The position numbers and the translations under genes were made by a program. A stretch of DNA of 54,273 nucleotides. Origin: Lachnospiraceae bacterium. GTDB lineage: Bacteria > Bacillota > Clostridia > Lachnospirales > Lachnospiraceae. The stretch is from assembly GCA_022510605.1 (NCBI GenBank), contig JAFLTB010000008.1, positions 1-54,273 on the forward strand, read 5' to 3'. Positions 17,083-24,616 of the stretch are shown piece after piece (positions within the stretch are counted from its first letter, which is position 1; every line of letters begins with the position of its first letter). The notes beneath the pieces are model-generated. The model saw nothing but the letters and a program-made list of their open reading frames with translations, was not told the DNA's origin and did not search any database.

Positions 17083-17123
17083 TAATACATAAATAAATAA
17101 GAAAGATTTGGAGGTAAATGCTT

Positions 17124-17933
17124 ATGATGCGCGCATTGTGGACCGCCGCCAGCGGAATGATTGGCCAGCAGACCAATCTGGATACCATAGCCAATAACCT
17201 GTCGAATATCAGTACCACAGGATATAAGACCCAGGCGGCGAATTTCAAAACATTGATATATCAGAATTTACAGAAAGTTTCCACCACTACTACCGGAGCT
17301 CCTAAGCCGGTAGGTGCCCAGGTAGGACTTGGTGTGCGGGTTGGTTCGATTTCCTCGGATTTTACCCAGGGAAATCTGAATACATCCAATGGGCCTTTTG
17401 ACTATGCCATTCAGGGGGAAGGATTTTTCATGGTTCAGATGGATGATGGAACTACAGCTTATACCAGAAACGGACATTTTGATGTGTCGCTGTCCGAAGA
17501 TGGTCTGGCTTTGACGGACAGCAGTGGACGTCCGGTATTGGATATAAACGGAAATCCTATTGTGATACCGGCCACCTATCGCTCCAGCCGATTGGGAGTA
17601 GACCAGTATGGCAGCCTGACGTATCCGGATGCAAACAATAACCAGCAGTATCTGGGAATCCAGATTGGTCTGGCTTATTTCCCAAATGCTTCCGGCTTGG
17701 AAAAGGGTTCCGGCTCCAATTATCTGGAGTCTCCGGCTTCCGGTGTACCTACCATCTACAACGCAGGGGCTTTAAATTCCAAAATTGTTTCCGGTTATCT
17801 GGAAAGCTCTAATGTGCAGGCGGCAGATGAAATGGTAAATATGATTATTGCACAGCGTGCCTATGAGATGAACTCAAAAGCCATTACAGCTTCGGACGAG
17901 ATGTTACAGCAGGCCAACAATCTTCGCTCCTGA
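17124..17933 (+). CDS. flhP: Flagellar basal-body rod protein FlhP (FlgG family)
   Basis: Distal rod subunit, 269 residues, paralogous to the preceding gene: N-terminus RALWTAASGMIGQQTNLDTIANNLSNISTTGYK, middle DYAIQGEGFFMV and AYTRNGHF, C-terminus NVQAADEMVNMIIAQRAYEMNSKAI. The ATG at 17118 is only three bases from GGAGG, too close, so 17124 (nine bases) is preferred; a third ATG follows at 17127. It sits 41 bases after flhO in the same operon. Confidence 0.93.
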   Translation: MMRALWTAASGMIGQQTNLDTIANNLSNISTTGYKTQAANFKTLIYQNLQKVSTTTTGAPKPVGAQVGLGVRVGSISSDFTQGNLNTSNGPFDYAIQGEGFFMVQMDDGTTAYTRNGHFDVSLSEDGLALTDSSGRPVLDINGNPIVIPATYRSSRLGVDQYGSLTYPDANNNQQYLGIQIGLAYFPNASGLEKGSGSNYLESPASGVPTIYNAGALNSKIVSGYLESSNVQAADEMVNMIIAQRAYEMNSKAITASDEMLQQANNLRS

Positions 17934-17993
17934 TAGGGAATAAGGAGACGATAGACCGTGCCCGTGCACGGGGAAAGAAAATGAGGTGAAAGA

Positions 17994-18329
17994 ATGTTTT
18001 CTATTGGTAATACGTATTTGAATACCTATCCGGCGGATGCCATGGATACTATGACAGACCGGCTGACCAGCCAGATTCAGGGGGCGGAAACCGATGAAGA
18101 GACTATGGATGCCTGCAAGCAGTTTGAGGCCTATATGATTCAGCAGATGTTTAAAACCATGGAGGAGACAGCCAAGGTGTTCTCGGACGATGATGAGGAC
18201 AGCAGCAGTCAGTATGTGGATATGTTTTCCGACAATTATTTGCAGGAAATTGCAGAACAGATGGTGAGCAGCGGCCAGGGCTTTGGCATTGCGGAGCAGC
18301 TGTATGAATCCATTCAGAACAATTCGTAA
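17994..18329 (+). CDS. Flagellar rod-binding protein (FlgJ N-terminal domain only)
   Basis: 111 residues matching the rod-capping domain of FlgJ: ACKQFEAYMIQQMFKTMEETAK and the C-terminal FSDNYLQEIAEQMVSSGQGFGIAEQLYESI. The muramidase half found in Gram-negative FlgJ is absent, as is usual in Firmicutes, so wall cutting for rod passage must come from another enzyme. GAGGTG lies five bases before the ATG. Last gene of the mbl-flagellar operon, followed by a strong terminator. Confidence 0.88.
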   Translation: MFSIGNTYLNTYPADAMDTMTDRLTSQIQGAETDEETMDACKQFEAYMIQQMFKTMEETAKVFSDDDEDSSSQYVDMFSDNYLQEIAEQMVSSGQGFGIAEQLYESIQNNS

Positions 18330-18350
18330 AAACAGACAGAAAGATTAGAA

Positions 18351-18383
18351 ACAGGCGGAGCCGGTTGTGCACCGCCTGTTTTT
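18351..18383 (+). terminator. Terminator of the mbl-flhO-flhP operon
   Basis: Eight-bp GC-rich stem ACAGGCGG/CCGCCTGT (18351-18358 with 18372-18379), 13-base loop, then a T-run. It closes the operon 21 bases after the last stop. Confidence 0.85.
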
Positions 18384-18441
18384 CGGTAGCCGGACTTTTG
18401 TGAGAAAGGGATAACGGTGCTCCGGCGGAAGGAAGGATGTC

Positions 18442-20688
18442 ATGGAAGAGAGGAAGGGGTATGTTGCCCACATCATTTTCCGCAATGTGGAAAATGGATA
18501 TACAGTGTTTGAACTGGAAAACAGCGATGGAGAGACAGAGACCTGTGTCGGCAATTTTCCCTTTATTAATGAGGGGGAATATATCTGTGTCCGGGGTGAG
18601 ATGGTAAACCATCCGGTGTATATGGAACAGCTGAAGGTGGCGTCCTATGAAATACAGGAGCCGGATGACCGAATTGCTATGCTGCGCTATTTGTCCTCCG
18701 GTGCCATCGCCGGTATCCGGGGAGGACTGGCCACAAGGATTGTGGAAAAATTTGGGGATAAAACCTTTGAAATAATTGAAAAGGAGCCGGAGCGGCTGGC
18801 AGAGGTCAAAGGCATCAGTGAGAAAAAGGCCATGAGTATTGCCATGCAGTTTGAGGAAAAAAGAGAGATGCGGAGTGCCATGCTTTTTCTTCAGCAGTAC
18901 GGGATTTCCAACCATCTGGCTGTGAAGATATACCAGGCTTATGGCACAGAACTGTATGGTATCGTCAAGGAAAATCCCTACCGGCTGGCGGAGGATATCC
19001 ATGGCGTGGGCTTTAAGATTGCAGATGAAATTGCCAGAAAGGGTGGTTTTGCGCTGGATTCGGAACAGCGGGTCCGGGCGGGGATTCTCTATGTGCTGAA
19101 TGGCGGGGCTGGAGAGGGTTATGTCTATATGCCGGAAGAACTTCTGCTGAAGGAGGCAGTGTACCGGCTGGAGGTGTCTCCGGAATTGCTCCTTACGGTG
19201 CTGGAGAAGATGGAGGTGGATAAATCCATTCTTGTGACGGGAGAGCGGAACGTATATCTGCCCTCTTTGTACTATGCGGAGTTAAACTGTGCCCGTATGC
19301 TGTTGGATTTACATGTGCCCATGGGTCGGAAAGGGGCGGAGCATGACAGTCTGATAAAGTCCATGGAGGAAAAAGCATCTCTTGAACTGGACGAGCAGCA
19401 GCGAACGGCGGTGAAGGAGGCCATGGACAGCGGACTTTTGATTCTCACCGGTGGGCCGGGTACAGGGAAAACTACCACCATCAATATGATTATCCGCTGT
19501 CTGCAGGAGGAGGGGCTGGATATTTTACTGGCGGCGCCTACCGGGCGGGCGGCGAAGCGGATGTCGGAAGCTACCGGCTGTGAGGCCCAGACCATCCACC
19601 GGCTGTTGGAGTATAACGGCGCCATGCTGGAGGAGTCGGGAAGCGAAGAAAAAAGCCAGGCAGAATTGTTTGGACGGAACGAGTGGAATCCACTGGAGAC
19701 AGATGTGCTGATTATTGATGAGATGTCCATGGTGGATATATATTTGTTTCACAGCCTCCTCAAGGCAGTGGCAGTGGGAACACGGCTGGTTCTTGTGGGA
19801 GATGTAAACCAGCTGCCCAGTGTAGGGCCGGGCAACGTCTTGAAGGATGTGATACGCTCCCATTGTTTTAATGTGGTAAAGCTGTCCCGGATTTTCCGTC
19901 AGGCGGCCGAGAGCGACATCATTGTGAATGCCCATCGAATCCATGATGGAGAAGAAATTTCTCTGGACAACCAGAGCCAGGATTTTTTCTGTCTGAAACG
20001 GGAGGACAGCCATGGGGTTCTGGAAGTAATGCTGTGGCTGGTGCGGGATAAGATGCCGAAATACACAGACTGCACCCCCTTTGATGTGCAGGTGCTGACT
20101 CCGATGAAAAAGGGAGAACTGGGGGTGTACCGCTGCAATGAGGTATTGCAGAAATATCTGAATCCGGAAAGCCCGCAGAAGAACCAGATAGAAAGCCATG
20201 GCGTATTGTTCCGGGAAGGGGACAAGGTCATGCAGATGAAAAACAATTATCAGATAAAATGGGAGATACGCGGCTATGCCGGTATGGCCATTGAGGAGGG
20301 AACCGGCGTCTTTAATGGAGACTGTGGCAGAATTACAGACATTGATACAGTGAACCGTGAGATGACGGTATGCTTTGATGAGGAAAAGTATGTGACCTAT
20401 GCCCAGGGAAACTTTGATGAACTGGATTTGGCTTATGCCATCACCATTCACAAGTCCCAGGGAAGCGAGTACCCGGCGGTAGTATTGCCGTTATTGGCAG
20501 GCCCCCGCCCGCTGATGAACCGCAATGTTTTATATACGGCAGTAACCCGGGGGAAACGGTGTGTGACAATCGTGGGAAGCCGGGAAACGGTGCGGAACAT
20601 GATACATAATCAATCGGAGCAGCTGCGCTACTCTTCCCTGGCAGAAAGAATTGTGGAAATGGAAGAAAAAAAGGGTTGCAAAATTTAG
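18442..20688 (+). CDS. recD2: RecD2 (YrrC-type) ATP-dependent 5'-3' DNA helicase
   Basis: SF1B helicase acting in repair and replication-fork upkeep, independent of RecBC. 748 residues: N-terminal OB-like domain, helix-hairpin-helix region (LAEVKGISEKKAMSIA; DIHGVGFKIADEIA) at about 110-200, then the motor: Walker A GGPGTGKT at 337-344, AAPTGRAAKRM, Walker B DVLIIDEMSMVD, GDVNQLPSVGPG, and late motif AITIHKSQGSEYPAVVLPL with YTAVTRGK. The extra N-terminus and HhH distinguish it from RecBCD RecD. The AAGGAAGG ribosome site is good. It starts a block with comF and yvyF. Confidence 0.95.
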   Translation: MEERKGYVAHIIFRNVENGYTVFELENSDGETETCVGNFPFINEGEYICVRGEMVNHPVYMEQLKVASYEIQEPDDRIAMLRYLSSGAIAGIRGGLATRIVEKFGDKTFEIIEKEPERLAEVKGISEKKAMSIAMQFEEKREMRSAMLFLQQYGISNHLAVKIYQAYGTELYGIVKENPYRLAEDIHGVGFKIADEIARKGGFALDSEQRVRAGILYVLNGGAGEGYVYMPEELLLKEAVYRLEVSPELLLTVLEKMEVDKSILVTGERNVYLPSLYYAELNCARMLLDLHVPMGRKGAEHDSLIKSMEEKASLELDEQQRTAVKEAMDSGLLILTGGPGTGKTTTINMIIRCLQEEGLDILLAAPTGRAAKRMSEATGCEAQTIHRLLEYNGAMLEESGSEEKSQAELFGRNEWNPLETDVLIIDEMSMVDIYLFHSLLKAVAVGTRLVLVGDVNQLPSVGPGNVLKDVIRSHCFNVVKLSRIFRQAAESDIIVNAHRIHDGEEISLDNQSQDFFCLKREDSHGVLEVMLWLVRDKMPKYTDCTPFDVQVLTPMKKGELGVYRCNEVLQKYLNPESPQKNQIESHGVLFREGDKVMQMKNNYQIKWEIRGYAGMAIEEGTGVFNGDCGRITDIDTVNREMTVCFDEEKYVTYAQGNFDELDLAYAITIHKSQGSEYPAVVLPLLAGPRPLMNRNVLYTAVTRGKRCVTIVGSRETVRNMIHNQSEQLRYSSLAERIVEMEEKKGCKI

Positions 20689-20733
20689 GATTTTTTGGCA
20701 TGATAGAATTAAGGTAGGATAGGAGGAGTGGGT

Positions 20734-21483
20734 TTGGGAGTAAGGGATATAGTGTCCTCCGGTAATATAGTATTCCCTGGGAATATTTTGTTTCCGGAGA
20801 AATGTATTCTGTGTGGAAAGTTGCTGACGTCCAGAGAGTGTGGTGTCTGTATGGGATGCCGGAGAAAGCTCCCGGTGGTCACCGAGCCTTTTTGTAAGCG
20901 CTGTGGAAAGCCGGTTATGAGTGCGGAGACGGAATACTGTTTTGACTGTGGCAGGAAAAAGGGAAGTCTGGCACAGGGGCGGGCAGTATGGGTTTACGAC
21001 AGAGAGATGAAAAAGGCCATGGCAGGTTTCAAGGAGACAGGCTGCCGGGTGGACACAGAATTTTATGCGGGAGAATTTCTGGCGCACTGGGGAGAGCAGC
21101 TGGCGGTCTGGGCTCCCGAGCGGATGATTCCCGTGCCGCTTCATTGGCGTAAGCGGTGGTTTCGTGGATTTAATCAGTCGGCGGAACTGGCAGAGGCCAT
21201 AGGCAGGAAAGCAGGTATCAAGGTATTGCCGGAGGCCTTGGTTCGGAGCCGTCCTACTTGTCCACAGAAGGGTCTGGATAACAGACAGAGAAAAAAGAAC
21301 CTTCAGGGGGCTTTTACCGTTCATGATAAATTTCGCGGTGAGTTATCACAATGCCGCCGTGTGCTTCTGGTGGATGACATTTATACCACAGGAGCCACAT
21401 TGGAAGAGTGCAGTAATGTAATTCGGAATTTGGGAGTCCAGAAGGTGTATTCGGCCTGCCTTTGTATTGGCAGGGATTATTAA
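20734..21483 (+). CDS. comF: ComF family protein (zinc ribbon plus phosphoribosyltransferase fold)
   Basis: About 250 residues. Two N-terminal zinc-ribbon pairs (CILCG..CGVCMGC and CKRCG..CFDCG) precede a phosphoribosyltransferase-like domain with the PRPP-binding loop VLLVDDIYTTGATLEEC and the RGFNQ motif. ComFC proteins support DNA uptake and late transformation steps in Bacillus; most Lachnospiraceae keep comF without known competence. GTG at 20728 is one base from AGGAGG and so too close; the TTG at 20734, seven bases away, is preferred. An extended -10 (TGATAGAAT, 20701-20709) may serve it. Followed at once by yvyF, as in Bacillus (comFC-yvyF). Confidence 0.88.
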   Translation: MGVRDIVSSGNIVFPGNILFPEKCILCGKLLTSRECGVCMGCRRKLPVVTEPFCKRCGKPVMSAETEYCFDCGRKKGSLAQGRAVWVYDREMKKAMAGFKETGCRVDTEFYAGEFLAHWGEQLAVWAPERMIPVPLHWRKRWFRGFNQSAELAEAIGRKAGIKVLPEALVRSRPTCPQKGLDNRQRKKNLQGAFTVHDKFRGELSQCRRVLLVDDIYTTGATLEECSNVIRNLGVQKVYSACLCIGRDY

Positions 21484-21504
21484 GTGATAAAGGAGGTTGC
21501 AGCA

Positions 21505-21918
21505 ATGGAGGTTTTGACCTGTAGATCATGTGGAAGATTATTCAATTATATTAGCGGAGAGAGGGTTTGTCCAGCCTGTCAGAAAAAGAGTGAGGAGAAA
21601 TTTGTTGAGGTTAAAAAGTATGTCAGGGAAAATCCGGATGTGGAAATACATACATTGTCCCAGGAAATGGAAGTCAGTGTTTCCCAGATTAACCGTTGGG
21701 TGAGAGAAGAGCGGCTGGTGTTTTCCGAGGATTCTCCGGTTGGCATTCCATGTGAATCCTGTGGTGCTACGATTAAGACAGGGCGTTATTGCGATAAATG
21801 CAAGGCAGAGCGGCGGAATGAATTTAGTCATGCCGCTGGATTAGACCGGCCAAAACAGCCGGAGAAACGTGCCCTGCGGGATGGCAAGGAAAATAAAATG
21901 CGCTTCTTAGACAGATAA
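21505..21918 (+). CDS. yvyF: YvyF-like flagellar operon protein (TIGR03826 type)
   Basis: 137 residues with two zinc-ribbon-like Cys pairs: CRSCGRLF..CPAC at the N-terminus and CESCG..CDKC near residue 85-105. Between them is a helix-turn-helix-like stretch (HTLSQEMEVSVSQINRWVREERL). This is the architecture of the YvyF family, found next to flagellar and comF genes in Firmicutes; the biochemical role is unknown, but regulation is plausible. AAGGAGG lies eight bases before the ATG at 21505; a GTG at 21484 lies upstream of that site and is less likely. flgM, which follows yvyF in Bacillus, is absent. Confidence 0.82.
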   Translation: MEVLTCRSCGRLFNYISGERVCPACQKKSEEKFVEVKKYVRENPDVEIHTLSQEMEVSVSQINRWVREERLVFSEDSPVGIPCESCGATIKTGRYCDKCKAERRNEFSHAAGLDRPKQPEKRALRDGKENKMRFLDR

Positions 21919-21960
21919 AAAGCATCAGAAAATATTAAAAGCATTATAAAATGTAAGATT

Positions 21961-22006
21961 AAAAATGGCAGAGGCCGGTTACGCCCGCAGGCGTATACCG
22001 GTCTCT
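21961..22006. terminator. Bidirectional terminator embedded in the 3' end of cvfB
   Basis: Long GC-rich stem (21970-21986 with 21990-22006, few mismatches, three-base loop). Minus-strand T-run at 21961-21966 ends cvfB; on the plus strand a T-rich stretch follows and can end comF-yvyF. The stem overlaps the last nine codons and stop of cvfB. Confidence 0.75.
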
Positions 22007-22827
22007 GTTATTTCTATTTTTCCTTCTTTCAGCAGACGGCCCAGGGCCCGCTTAAAGGCGGCTTTGCTGATTTGAAATTCCCGCTTGATAATCTCCGGGG
22101 AGGTTTTGTCGTGGAAAGGGAGAAAGCCGCCGGCTTCCTCTAACCGTTCATAAATCTGCTTAGCGTCCATTCCCATCTGTACTTTAACTTTTTCCTGAAG
22201 GCTCAGGGTCAGTTTGCCCTCTGGAGTAACTTCCTTGACCCGGGCGGTGATAATCTCGCCCACCTTTAACTCCCGTGTCATTTCATTGTGAGGAAGCAGG
22301 GCGGAATAGATATCCTCCACTGCTACAAATACCCCAAAGGATTCCAGAATTTCATAGACCCGGCCCTGTACCCGGTCACCCTTGCCGTGGCCGCTGTCAC
22401 AGCGAAGATAGTCATAGACCCGCATAGTGGCGCACAAACGGCCGCTTTTGTCCACGTAGAGAGCGGCCAGAACGGTATCCCCCGTCCGCACCTTTGCGGT
22501 CTGTTCCTTGAAGGGAAGAAACAAATCCTTAGCCAGTCCCCAGTCTAAGAAGGCACCGATGCCTGTAACGTCTGTGACGGTAAGCGGGGCAGTCTGGCCC
22601 AGCTGCAGGTAAGGTCTGGCAGTGGTGGCAATCAGGCGGTCTTCTGAATCCTTGTATAAAAAGACCTCCAGCCAGTCCCCGGGTACGGCCCCGGACGGTA
22701 CCTGTCCGCCCGGAAGCAAGACCTCAAAGTCCGGATATTCTTCTGAGCCGAGATAAACTCCAAATTTACTTGTTCTTTTAATAATCAATCTGGCAGTGGT
22801 GCCAAGAAATTTTTGTTCTGCAGTCAT
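21979..22827 (-). CDS. cvfB: S1-domain RNA-binding protein, CvfB family
   Basis: 282 residues. N-terminal and central S1-like OB folds (ARLIIKRTSKFGVYLG; LTVTDVTGIGAFLDWGLAKDLFLPF; GRVYEILESFGVFVAVEDIYSALL) and a C-terminal winged helix (PEIIKREFQISKAAFKRALGRLLKEGKIEI) give the CvfB/YitL architecture. CvfB binds RNA and affects virulence gene expression in Staphylococcus; the role in gut Clostridia is unknown. A longer frame opens at 22884, but GAGGA lies five bases before the ATG at 22827. It starts 13 bases after the thioesterase gene ends, so the two form an operon. Confidence 0.9.
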   Translation of the reverse strand: MTAEQKFLGTTARLIIKRTSKFGVYLGSEEYPDFEVLLPGGQVPSGAVPGDWLEVFLYKDSEDRLIATTARPYLQLGQTAPLTVTDVTGIGAFLDWGLAKDLFLPFKEQTAKVRTGDTVLAALYVDKSGRLCATMRVYDYLRCDSGHGKGDRVQGRVYEILESFGVFVAVEDIYSALLPHNEMTRELKVGEIITARVKEVTPEGKLTLSLQEKVKVQMGMDAKQIYERLEEAGGFLPFHDKTSPEIIKREFQISKAAFKRALGRLLKEGKIEITETGIRLRA

Positions 22828-22840
22828 GGTTTCCTCATTT

Positions 22841-23551
22841 CTAATGGCGGCTCTTAAATTCACTGATATAATAAGGCGTTTCATTTTCGTCGGTAAGCAC
22901 TACATAGAAGCAATCCTTTTCCTGGGCTGTCCGCACATAAAGAGTGTCTCCCATTTTGGCAGCCAGCCGGAATTCAGCACGAAGTTCAGCCACTTCATAA
23001 TCTACCGGGAGAAAGTTGGCAGCCAGCCGGACATATTGTCCGTTGTTTACATGGTTGTTGGTATCCAGATAGTTCTGGCACACGGCAATGCTCCCTTGAA
23101 GTTCAAGTTGTTCCGGGCAGAACACCTTGCGGGAGGCGTAGTCCATATCGTAGGGAGGCTCTGTAGGATAGGCCTCTTTTTCTTCCTCATCCACCCGAAC
23201 AGGTTGTCCTGTGGCAGAATTAAAGTAAAACCATTTTGAGTCGGCATAGGCCAGCACTTCTTTTTCCGGTGTCTCCATCAGAAAATTTCGGCAGCCAAAC
23301 ACACCCCGGAACTGGTAGGGCCAGGTATGAACAGTAAATACCTCGCCCATTTTCGGACGGCGCAGAAATACCACATGCCAGGAGCTGACCAGCCATGCCC
23401 GGTCTTTTTCCCTTAAAAGCATAGCCGAATGTCCCACGTCTTCGCTGTGGAACAGACAGCAGTCCTGCATGGCATCCACCACACTGGATACGCCCAAAAG
23501 TCCATCTTTATCAATCCGGCTGTAAGATACACGGTCGTTGCAGCTATACAT
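22841..23551 (-). CDS. Acyl-ACP thioesterase (FatA/FatB-like)
   Basis: 236 residues forming a double hotdog fold. Releases fatty acids from acyl carrier protein. Marks: N-terminal YSRIDKDGLLGVSSVVDAMQDCC, WHVVFLRRPKMGEVFTVHTW, and the second hotdog with DTNNHVNNGQYVRLA, which holds the conserved Asn/His of the catalytic network (NxHVNN), and a late Glu-rich segment. In anaerobic Firmicutes such enzymes may supply free fatty acids or regulate acyl flux; substrate chain length is not readable. GAGG lies ten bases before the start. First gene of the thioesterase-cvfB operon, divergent from ridA. Confidence 0.88.
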   Translation of the reverse strand: MYSCNDRVSYSRIDKDGLLGVSSVVDAMQDCCLFHSEDVGHSAMLLREKDRAWLVSSWHVVFLRRPKMGEVFTVHTWPYQFRGVFGCRNFLMETPEKEVLAYADSKWFYFNSATGQPVRVDEEEKEAYPTEPPYDMDYASRKVFCPEQLELQGSIAVCQNYLDTNNHVNNGQYVRLAANFLPVDYEVAELRAEFRLAAKMGDTLYVRTAQEKDCFYVVLTDENETPYYISEFKSRH

Positions 23552-23696
23552 AAATTCTATCCCTCATTTCCTCACCGGCAGGTAATGTCCGCCGGTTTCT
23601 ACATGACAGTATACTATGATTTGAAAAAAAAAACTAGTGAATTATGAGAAAGTTTGCGGTATACTGGTTCTTAGAAAAAAAGAAAGGTGTGATTTC

Positions 23697-24077
23697 ATGA
23701 AAAAAATTATTGCAACAGACAAGGCGCCGGCGGCAATTGGGCCCTACTCCCAGGCGGTGGAAAGTAACGGTCTGCTTTTTACTTCCGGGGTTATTCCCAT
23801 TATTCCGTCCACCGGAGAACTGGTTCAGGGTGGGATTGAGGAACAGGCAGACCAGGCCCTTAGCAATCTGAAGGCACTGATAGAGGCGGCAGGAGCCAGC
23901 GTTGAAAATACTGTAAAGACCGTAGTGTTTATCAAGAATATGGATGATTTTGCGAAAGTCAATGAGATTTATTCCCGGTATTTCACAGAAAATTGTCCGG
24001 CCCGCTCATGTGTGGAGGTGGCGAGGCTGCCGAAAGATGTACTAATTGAGATTGAAGCCATTGTGGCAGTGGATTGA
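23697..24077 (+). CDS. ridA: RidA family 2-iminobutanoate/2-iminopropanoate deaminase
   Basis: 126 residues, normal for the family. Hydrolyses reactive enamine/imine intermediates released by PLP enzymes such as threonine dehydratase. Marks: APAAIGPYSQAV near the start, TSGVIPIIPSTGEL, the VENTVKTVVFIKNMDDFAKVNEIYSRYF block and the C-terminal PARSCVEVARLPKDVLIEIEAIA-like end with the conserved Arg and Glu of the substrate site. The ATG at 23697 has AAAGGTG upstream; the frame's earlier ATG has none. A stand-alone gene between the thioesterase (divergent) and yjfB (convergent). Confidence 0.95.
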   Translation: MKKIIATDKAPAAIGPYSQAVESNGLLFTSGVIPIIPSTGELVQGGIEEQADQALSNLKALIEAAGASVENTVKTVVFIKNMDDFAKVNEIYSRYFTENCPARSCVEVARLPKDVLIEIEAIVAVD

Positions 24078-24082
24078 CAAAA

Positions 24083-24141
24083 AAACCCAATCCAGTTGTC
24101 GGGCGGAACGGGATTCCGCATTGACTGCCGGATTGGGTTTT
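24083..24141. terminator. Bidirectional terminator between ridA and yjfB
   Basis: Outer stem of 11 bp (24083-24093 with 24130-24140) enclosing an inner GCGGAA/TTCCGC hairpin; A-run on the left and T-run on the right serve both strands. Confidence 0.85.
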
Positions 24142-24147
24142 GAATGG

Positions 24148-24342
24148 TTAAATCCTTATATCCATGTTTCCGCCGAGTCCTGGATTAACAGATAATTCCA
24201 TCATCTGTGTCAGCTGGGCGCTCTGTATCTCCATCATATCCATAGCTTTTGATAACATTTCCGTGCTTACAGCCTGCATGATAGAGGTCTGTGCGTTGGA
24301 CATGGCGTATGCGGCAATATCGATTCCATCGGCAAGTTCCAT
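24148..24342 (-). CDS. yjfB: Putative motility protein, YjfB family
   Basis: 64 residues: ELADGIDIAAYAMSNAQTSIMQ..STEMLSKAMDMMEIQSAQLTQMM, ending in the Asn/Gly-rich VNPGLGGNMDIRI. This matches the small YjfB family found in flagellated Firmicutes and under motility control in Bacillus; molecular role unknown. Amphipathic helices suggest a small assembly or filament-associated protein. GGGAGG lies seven bases before the ATG at 24342; a longer form to 24378 would cover that ribosome site and is unlikely. No flagellar neighbours directly adjacent. Confidence 0.8.
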   Translation of the reverse strand: MELADGIDIAAYAMSNAQTSIMQAVSTEMLSKAMDMMEIQSAQLTQMMELSVNPGLGGNMDIRI

Positions 24343-24389
24343 ATAAAAACCTCCCTTCATCTGAAAATTTACGTTCATTCATTATCCAT

Positions 24390-24398
24390 ATTATAGCA
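24390..24398 (-). promoter_or_regulatory. Extended -10 promoter of yjfB
   Basis: Minus strand TGCTATAAT, an extended -10 with a perfect TATAAT core. The -35 position (CTTTCT) is poor. No sigma-28-type TAAA/GCCGATAT pair is seen, which is notable for a motility gene. Confidence 0.5.
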
Positions 24399-24515
24399 TA
24401 GTAAACTGAAAAAAGAAAGAGGCAAAATAGTCAATTGCTGTAGAAAACTTTTTGCATTTGGGCAGAGGGGGAGTAGAAATGGCAGAAATATGTAAAAAAT
24501 AAGGCGTTTCACGGG

Positions 24516-24544
24516 TTGACAGATAGAAAATTAGTTGCTATACT
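24516..24544 (+). promoter_or_regulatory. Promoter of the SH3-NlpC/P60 gene
   Basis: Perfect TTGACA (24516-24521), a 17-base spacer and TATACT (24539-24544) preceded by TGC, an extended -10. This is one of the strongest promoters in the window. Confidence 0.88.
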
Positions 24545-24616
24545 GTGGTATATAGTTAATAATTTCGTAATATTTGATTGGATAAAAGGGAGTTGCAATT
24601 TTTGGAGGGATAACAG

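Noticed and set aside
16266..18350. Sigma-28 (FliA/SigD) promoters for motility genes
   Set aside because: No convincing TAAA with GCCGATAT at proper spacing was found here or before yjfB.
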